From Bacteriovoracaceae bacterium UBA6200 (GTDB lineage: Bacteria; Bdellovibrionota; Bacteriovoracia; Bacteriovoracales; Bacteriovoracaceae), in contig DISW01000025.1 of assembly GCA_002422605.1 (NCBI GenBank), positions 62,001 through 126,000 of the forward strand: a stretch of DNA of 64,000 nt. The letters run 5' to 3'. Each line of letters opens with the position of its first letter. The stretch's first letter is position 1. Below the pieces are notes generated by a model that ran no database searches, was not told where the DNA came from, and saw only the letters and a list, made by a program, of their open reading frames with translations. A program made the translations under genes and the position numbers. This document shows, in pieces, positions 59,509-64,000 of this stretch.

Positions 59509-60680
59509 GAGAAAAAATTCGGCTATCGGATCTGACAGTCCTTTATATTTGTTTATCAGATGACTGGTCTACTACTGAGCGCAGATGTATTTCTGATGCC
59601 AGTTATTTCCGAAATATCGGCGGAACCTCATTCATACTGTGCCACGATAAATCCCTGGTCGCCATAGAAGCTGAGAAAGAAGACATTCCTCGCTTATTTT
59701 TCCAGAATGATCTTTCCACCATGCGGACCAAAATTAATTTTTATTTTCAGTTACAACAAATTCTGCAAAAGCAGCAAGTAGATATCATTCATACCTATAA
59801 TTATGAAACCCTTCTTTCTATTGGTGTCCTTCTAAAAGGGTTGCCTCATATTCCTATGGTGTTCACCTTCAATGAAAGTATCCCTTGGAAGAAGAATAAT
59901 TTTTTGGATCGTTGGTTCGTTTCACGGACTGATGCCATCTTTACCTTCGCTTCTCATATTCGCGAGATGGCCGCTGAGATCTTTCCGGTTAATATCAGAA
60001 AAATTCACGCAACAGGTGCGGGGATAGATTTTCCTGCAAAAATCATTCGTTCCGTTCATGCGGATGAAAAACGAAAAATCGTGACATTTATTCAGCGTAA
60101 TGAAGATGATTTGAGAAATATTCGTTTGTTTGTGGATGCGATTCCACCTCTGCTTCACCAATTGAATTCTCTCGGATTTCATCAGCGGCTGATTTTCACC
60201 TTTATCACTGATATCTCCTGGTACACTCATCCGATTTATGACGGCATCAAGCGAATGATCCTTGAGCGTCATCTGGAAATGCACATTAGTTTCGAAACCC
60301 GTCCTCTTGCCTCAAGTAGTTTTCAGGACTGTGATGTGTTTGTGGGTCTTCCGGAAGAGGAGCTTTTTTCTGATCAGGATATTTATGCTCTTGTGACTCA
60401 GACCCCGGTTCTCCTTCCTCGAACCTCCACTCGCCAGCAATTGGTTAAGCAGGGCAAGTTCGGAGAAACCTATCATCCGTTTGATGGAAGAGAGTTGAAA
60501 GATAAGCTGGCCCGTATTCTTCTTAATTATCCCAGGTACTTAGACGAACTCACCGGTGTCGAGATGGAGCTTCAAGAACAGCATCATTTTGAGAAGTATG
60601 CCGAAGAACTCTATGCCTTCTACGAAAAACTTTACACACAGCGCCTCCGTTACACGCAGAAGCAAAAAAGATTAGCGTAA
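59505..60680 (+). CDS. GT-B type glycosyltransferase, role in lipid A or LPS possible
   Basis: A 391-residue protein with the GT4-like layout: N-terminal half with ILQKQQVDIIHTYNYETLLS, the acceptor-side VFTFNESIPW and RTDAIFTFASHIREMAAEIF, then an interdomain KIHATGAGIDFPA and a donor half. The usual nucleotide-sugar EPFG-like motif reads LPEEELFSDQD, which keeps two acids. The C-terminal helix (HHFEKYAEELYAFYEKLY) is typical. The gene overlaps the DUF3108 lipoprotein gene by four bases and ends the lpx cluster, so a lipid A or core sugar transferase is plausible. Bdellovibrio lipid A carries mannose, an attractive but unproven link. Confidence 0.78.
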   Translation: MREKIRLSDLTVLYICLSDDWSTTERRCISDASYFRNIGGTSFILCHDKSLVAIEAEKEDIPRLFFQNDLSTMRTKINFYFQLQQILQKQQVDIIHTYNYETLLSIGVLLKGLPHIPMVFTFNESIPWKKNNFLDRWFVSRTDAIFTFASHIREMAAEIFPVNIRKIHATGAGIDFPAKIIRSVHADEKRKIVTFIQRNEDDLRNIRLFVDAIPPLLHQLNSLGFHQRLIFTFITDISWYTHPIYDGIKRMILERHLEMHISFETRPLASSSFQDCDVFVGLPEEELFSDQDIYALVTQTPVLLPRTSTRQQLVKQGKFGETYHPFDGRELKDKLARILLNYPRYLDELTGVEMELQEQHHFEKYAEELYAFYEKLYTQRLRYTQKQKRLA

Positions 60681-60706
60681 ACGACCAAAATCATTTATAA
60701 CAAACG

Positions 60707-60722
60707 TTCTCCAGTAGGAGAA
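60707..60722 (+). promoter_or_regulatory. Hairpin covering the rpsA ribosome binding site
   Basis: TTCTCC-AGTA-GGAGAA folds into a perfect 6-bp stem. The GGAGAA arm is the Shine-Dalgarno of the first rpsA start at 60726, so folding would hide it. This would fit autoregulation by ribosomal protein S1. Confidence 0.55.
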
Positions 60723-60725
60723 TTA

Positions 60726-62495
60726 ATGTCTAAAAAGGGGGGCTATATTATGGCCACCACAAAAACTGCATCTGCCTCTAAACCTAACTTTGAAATCCCA
60801 GCTTGGATCAAAGGGTTCGACTTCGAAATGGGAGACGTTCCAGAACAAAAAGCTAAAACTGAATTCGGAGATTTGATCAACTCTTCATCCGCAAAAAATT
60901 TCGCTGAAGGCGAAGTTTTCATGGGTAAAGTCGTTGCAATGAACGATGAATTCGTAACTGTTGATATCGGTTATAAGCAAGAGGGTCTCGTACTCGCTCG
61001 CGAATTCCGTAACTACGACGGTACAATGAAAGTTAAAGTTGGAGATGAAATCCAGGTTTATCTTGAAAAGCTTGAGTCTCAAATGGGGAACCTTGTTCTC
61101 TCTAAAGACAAAGCTGAAATCCTTAAAGCTTGGGATAAAATCTCAGAAGCTTGCGAAAAAGGTGAGCCTGTTGAAGGTACTGTTATCGCAAAAGTTAAGG
61201 GCGGTCTTTCTGTTGATATCGGTGTTAAAGCGTTCCTTCCTGGATCGCAGATTGACATCCGTCCAGTTAAGAACCTTGATAAGTACATTGGTAAAACAAT
61301 GGAATTCAAAGTTATTAAGTTCAACAAAAAACGTGGAAACATCGTACTTTCTCGTCGTGCAATCCTAGCTGAAGAGCGTGGAAAAATGAGAGACGAGACT
61401 CTTACTCAAATTCAAGAAGGCATGATCGTGAAAGGTATTGTGAAAAACATTACTGATTACGGTGCATTCATTGACCTTGGTGGAGTTGACGGTCTTCTTC
61501 ACATTACAGACATGTCTTGGGGCCGCGTGAAGCATCCTTCTAACCTTCTTAACGTAGGTGACGAAGTTGATGTTAAGATCCTTAAGTATGACGCTTCTAA
61601 AGAGCGCGTATCTCTAGGTCTTAAGCAAGTTCAAGCTAACCCTTGGGAATCTGCTAAAGATAAATATATGCCAGGTTCAAAAGTTTCTGGAGAAATCGTT
61701 TCTGTTAAAGACTACGGTATCTTCGTTGAGCTTTCTGACGGTATCGAAGGCTTAATCCACGTTTCAGAAATGAGCTGGACTAACAAAAAAGCTACTAACA
61801 AGACTTACAACGTAGGCGAAAAAGTTGAAGCTGTTGTTCTTGAAGTAGACGTTGAGAACAAGAGAATCTCTCTTGGTCTTAAACAACTTATGCCAAATCC
61901 TTGGGACGATCTCGTTAACAAATACCCTGTAGGTAAAGCTGTAGAAGGTACTGTTAAAGCAATCGTAGACTTCGGTCTTTTCCTTGATCTTGGTGAAGAA
62001 GTAGATGCTCTTATCCACGTATCAGACCTTTCTTGGACTAAGAAAAACGTGAACCCAGCTGATGAGTTCAAAGTTGGCCAGAAAGTAAAAGCTGCTGTGG
62101 TAACAGTTGATGCTGAAAACCAAAAATTCTGCCTAGGCCTTAAACAGCTTGAGGAAGATCCTTGGAAGAAGATTGAAGAGCGTATGCCTGTTGGTTCAGT
62201 AGTTGAAGGCGAAGCTGTTCGTATCACTGAGTTCGGCGTATTCGTTGAGCTTGAGACTGGTATCGAAGGTCTAGTTCACATCTCTGAAATCTCTGAAGAG
62301 CGCGTAGAGAAGCCGTCTGACAAAGTTGCGAAAAACGACAAAGTTAAGGCAATCGTTATCTCTATCGATAAAGCTGCTAAGAAGATCGCCCTTTCTATGA
62401 AAGCGGTTGCTTCTGGCGAGTATAAGACGAACTACAAGCACGAAGTGGCCCAGCCATCTACGCTTGCAGACAAGCTTAAAGGCTTCAAAGTTTAA
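60726..62495 (+). CDS. rpsA: 30S ribosomal protein S1
   Basis: RNA-binding ribosomal protein that helps unfold mRNA and start translation. The 589-residue protein has six S1 domains in series: GKVVAMNDEFVTVDIGY, GTVIAKVKGGLSVDIGVKAF, GIVKNITDYGAFIDLGGVDG, GEIVSVKDYGIFVELSDGIE, GTVKAIVDFGLFLDLGEEVD and GEAVRITEFGVFVELETGIE. Two starts are possible: 60726, whose ribosome site is in a hairpin, and 60750 (MATTKTASAS), with an exposed AAGGGGGG. The E. coli-like length and order support S1. A strong terminator follows. Confidence 0.97.
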   Translation: MSKKGGYIMATTKTASASKPNFEIPAWIKGFDFEMGDVPEQKAKTEFGDLINSSSAKNFAEGEVFMGKVVAMNDEFVTVDIGYKQEGLVLAREFRNYDGTMKVKVGDEIQVYLEKLESQMGNLVLSKDKAEILKAWDKISEACEKGEPVEGTVIAKVKGGLSVDIGVKAFLPGSQIDIRPVKNLDKYIGKTMEFKVIKFNKKRGNIVLSRRAILAEERGKMRDETLTQIQEGMIVKGIVKNITDYGAFIDLGGVDGLLHITDMSWGRVKHPSNLLNVGDEVDVKILKYDASKERVSLGLKQVQANPWESAKDKYMPGSKVSGEIVSVKDYGIFVELSDGIEGLIHVSEMSWTNKKATNKTYNVGEKVEAVVLEVDVENKRISLGLKQLMPNPWDDLVNKYPVGKAVEGTVKAIVDFGLFLDLGEEVDALIHVSDLSWTKKNVNPADEFKVGQKVKAAVVTVDAENQKFCLGLKQLEEDPWKKIEERMPVGSVVEGEAVRITEFGVFVELETGIEGLVHISEISEERVEKPSDKVAKNDKVKAIVISIDKAAKKIALSMKAVASGEYKTNYKHEVAQPSTLADKLKGFKV

Positions 62496-62537
62496 TCAAC
62501 TTTAAAAAAATTACCATCCCGCTATTTATGGATGATC

Positions 62538-62568
62538 AGGGCCCGCAGAAATGCGGGCCTTTTTTTTT
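62538..62568 (+). terminator. Terminator of rpsA
   Basis: Stem GGCCCGCA-GAAA-TGCGGGCC (62540-62559) with a GNRA loop, followed by nine T. It ends the rpsA transcript. Confidence 0.94.
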
Positions 62569-62964
62569 GTCTCTGCTATACTGAGCCTATGAATATCTAA
62601 TCCTCTCTATTCTTTTGTCCCCATAATGCATTTTTATTCACTCATCCTGGAGTCGTGTCATGAACATCACTAATCTTGTTGCTGTTTTATCGTTAATTTC
62701 AACATTCAAGGTTATGCATGACTTTATTAAAATACCTAAGGGTCCTCTTCCTGGCCCTGTACTGGAAGCTTCCCCAGGGTAAAGAGTTAGACTGGAATCC
62801 ACTAGAAAGTGCGATTGAAAGAAGTCTCACCAAAGAAAAGCGGAGGAGGCAGAAGAAAAAAAGAAAAATACGACAGCTTCCTCCTAGAGAAAAGACAAGG
62901 GCTTACCGTGGAAATTATTCTTCAAGTAGGCCTAAGGATTTACGCTTTAGTGACCAAAGGAAGC
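62569..62964. other. Gap without a confident gene
   Basis: About 400 bases between the rpsA terminator and the stop of the minus-strand carboxylase-like gene. A 40-codon frame at 62660-62782 has CTGGAG seven bases upstream of its ATG. A basic 90-codon frame runs from 62718 to 62990, overlapping the first in another frame and running into the carboxylase gene. They are mutually exclusive over most of their length. I see no RNA gene, repeat or clear promoter. Confidence 0.5.
62660..62782 (+). CDS. Possible small hydrophobic peptide
   Basis: A 40-residue frame beginning MNITNLVAVLSLISTFKVMH and ending in a Pro/Gly-rich tail. A CTGGAG ribosome-like site lies seven bases upstream. The length and the overlap with another frame leave it doubtful; it is listed because it is the best candidate in this gap. 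Confidence 0.2.
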   Translation: MNITNLVAVLSLISTFKVMHDFIKIPKGPLPGPVLEASPG

Positions 62965-64000
62965 TTAGAAGGATGTACCGGAATAGTTAGCGGATTGAGT
63001 CTCAGCCAGTGGAAGAATCCATTCATATTTAAGAAGGCTTCTTTCCTCCCGGGCGAGGTCTGTCCCTGGTTTGATCATTTCTTTTTTGGGTCTACCATTA
63101 AGGCTTACACGGGAGCTCGCAAAGACTGAAACTTCACTGCTCCATAACTTTCCATAATGGTCTCTCAGAAAATGGGCAAACTGGAGCATAAGATCGGGTT
63201 TGCCAATAATGTCTCCATATTGCCTCTGAGTGATGAATTCTAGAGGGTTTATAGGAATGATTTCCTTGGTAGTTTTATTTTGCACGAAATAGGAAAGAGT
63301 TCCGCGCTTGTGCCTGAGCATCATCCTCCACGAAAACATATGGCCTTCTTCGGTCCAGCTAGTGACACCAGGATAAAGCCAATGCCTTAACGGCAGAGAG
63401 AGATGAATAATAATGTACAGACCTAATAGTGACAGCAGAAGGGGACTAGGTTTTGTTCCCTTAGGAGGTTCGGTTTTACTTACAAGGTATCTGGAAAAAA
63501 GAGGTATCTTCCTGGGCCAGGATGGGTCAAAGAAGAGACTGGTTAAGAGAAGAGAAAACCAGGGGAAAGTCGCTAATCCGAACATCACAACATTGGAGAG
63601 ATGAAAACAAAGCGAAAGCATAAATCCCAGTAAGCGAGTTTTTTTAATAATCATCATTGGCACAATTAATAAATCGAAGAGGATTCCCCCATAGCTGAAG
63701 AAATAGGATGCCCACTTAGCCTGATATAAAAATCCAAAGAAATGGTCTTTCCGGTGTTCAAGAAAGAGATTCATCGGTCGCCCTGCGATCCAGTCACTAT
63801 TTATTTTTGCGATCCCTCCATAGAAATAGGCGAGTCCCATATGAAAAAGAATCATGTAAAGCATCCAGGCCGGAAAGTGGCTCCGTTTTTGATTGAGCGG
63901 TAAAACCATGAGCCAGAAGGAAATCAGCGAGTAGAGGTAGGCGTGGTTAATATATTCCGTTTGCTCCATAAGAAAGAGGGAGGTGTAGCCAGCAAATAAT
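62965..64000 (-). CDS. Vitamin K-dependent gamma-carboxylase-like (HTTM) membrane protein, 5' partial
   Basis: The frame is open through the right edge, so the N-terminus is missing; at least 344 residues are visible. Several membrane helices appear, among them FPAWMLYMILFHMGLAYFYG. The visible motifs AYFYGGIAKINSDWIAGRPM, LCFHLSNVVMFGLATFPW and the late HMFSWRMMLRHKRGT match the HTTM/vitamin K carboxylase family, which in animals carboxylates Glu residues using reduced vitamin K and oxygen. Bacterial members have mostly unproven functions. The C-terminus (LPLAETQSANYSGTSF) is a soluble tail. It is convergent with rpsA. Confidence 0.8.
   Translation of the reverse strand, partial: LFAGYTSLFLMEQTEYINHAYLYSLISFWLMVLPLNQKRSHFPAWMLYMILFHMGLAYFYGGIAKINSDWIAGRPMNLFLEHRKDHFFGFLYQAKWASYFFSYGGILFDLLIVPMMIIKKTRLLGFMLSLCFHLSNVVMFGLATFPWFSLLLTSLFFDPSWPRKIPLFSRYLVSKTEPPKGTKPSPLLLSLLGLYIIIHLSLPLRHWLYPGVTSWTEEGHMFSWRMMLRHKRGTLSYFVQNKTTKEIIPINPLEFITQRQYGDIIGKPDLMLQFAHFLRDHYGKLWSSEVSVFASSRVSLNGRPKKEMIKPGTDLAREERSLLKYEWILPLAETQSANYSGTSF

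Noticed and set aside
62718..63129. Two overlapping plus-strand frames (62718-62990 and 62809-63129), one Arg/Lys-rich
   Set aside because: They overlap each other and the well-supported carboxylase-like gene. Their composition is unlike neighbours and no domain is visible. The first could be a small real gene but the evidence is too weak.

Overview
This 64 kb stretch looks like chromosome of a Gram-negative, polarly flagellated member of the Bdellovibrionota, most likely a Bacteriovorax/Peredibacter-type lineage. That placement is an inference from the combination of moderately AT-rich DNA, lipid A and BAM genes, an FlhF/FlhG/FliA flagellar cluster, many secreted Gly-rich and Cys-rich proteins of no recognised family, and a vitamin K carboxylase-like membrane protein. 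Genes are dense, mostly in short operons with ATGA or TAATG overlaps, and closed by clear Rho-independent hairpins. I see no insertion sequences, phage genes, CRISPR arrays, tRNA or rRNA.

Layout. 1-9.0 kb: the 3' part of a chemoreceptor, purA, a small unknown gene with its own terminator, the lipid II flippase murJ, two small unknown genes and a large repetitive glycine-rich secreted protein. 9.0-12.6 kb: a DNA-repair neighbourhood with uvrC flanked by two small Cys-pair (zinc-binding type) proteins and a uracil-DNA-glycosylase-fold protein that has no cysteines. 12.6-17.1 kb: a SpoIID-like protein coupled to an N-acetylmuramoyl-L-alanine amidase, a lipoprotein, a membrane protein and a DsbA-like lipoprotein. 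17.2-21.4 kb: a TolC-MacA-MacB efflux operon.

21.5-35.4 kb: a flagellar export and control operon, fliL-fliM-fliN-fliO-fliP-fliQ-fliR-flhB-flhA-flhF-flhG-fliA, preceded by a good sigma70-type promoter and followed by a large PAS/coiled-coil membrane protein. The flhF product has the FlhF architecture but its GTP-binding motifs are degenerate, and the FlhG N-terminus lacks the FlhF-activating motif. This pair is the most striking observation in the window.

35.4-45.3 kb: an RluA-type pseudouridine synthase, a Cys-rich secreted protein, mazG-coaE, ybeY, a secreted subtilisin-like protease, and an outer-membrane barrel coupled to a large lipoprotein with EF-hand-like loops. 45.3-49.9 kb: prfB (with the classical programmed +1 frameshift), lysS and a LolC/E-LolD lipoprotein exporter, in overlapping order.

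50-60.7 kb: an envelope biogenesis cluster, bamA-skp-lpxD-fabZ-lpxA-(Gfo/Idh oxidoreductase)-lpxB-lpxK, followed by a DUF3108-like lipoprotein and a glycosyltransferase. The oxidoreductase between lpxA and lpxB suggests a 2,3-diamino sugar lipid A, as reported for Bdellovibrio. 60.7-64 kb: rpsA with its Shine-Dalgarno inside a hairpin, then a roughly 400-base gap with no confident gene, and the 3' part of a vitamin K-dependent carboxylase-like gene running off the right edge.

Starts were chosen by reading ribosome binding sites, signal peptides and overlaps. No database search was possible, so family assignments rest on recognised motifs.
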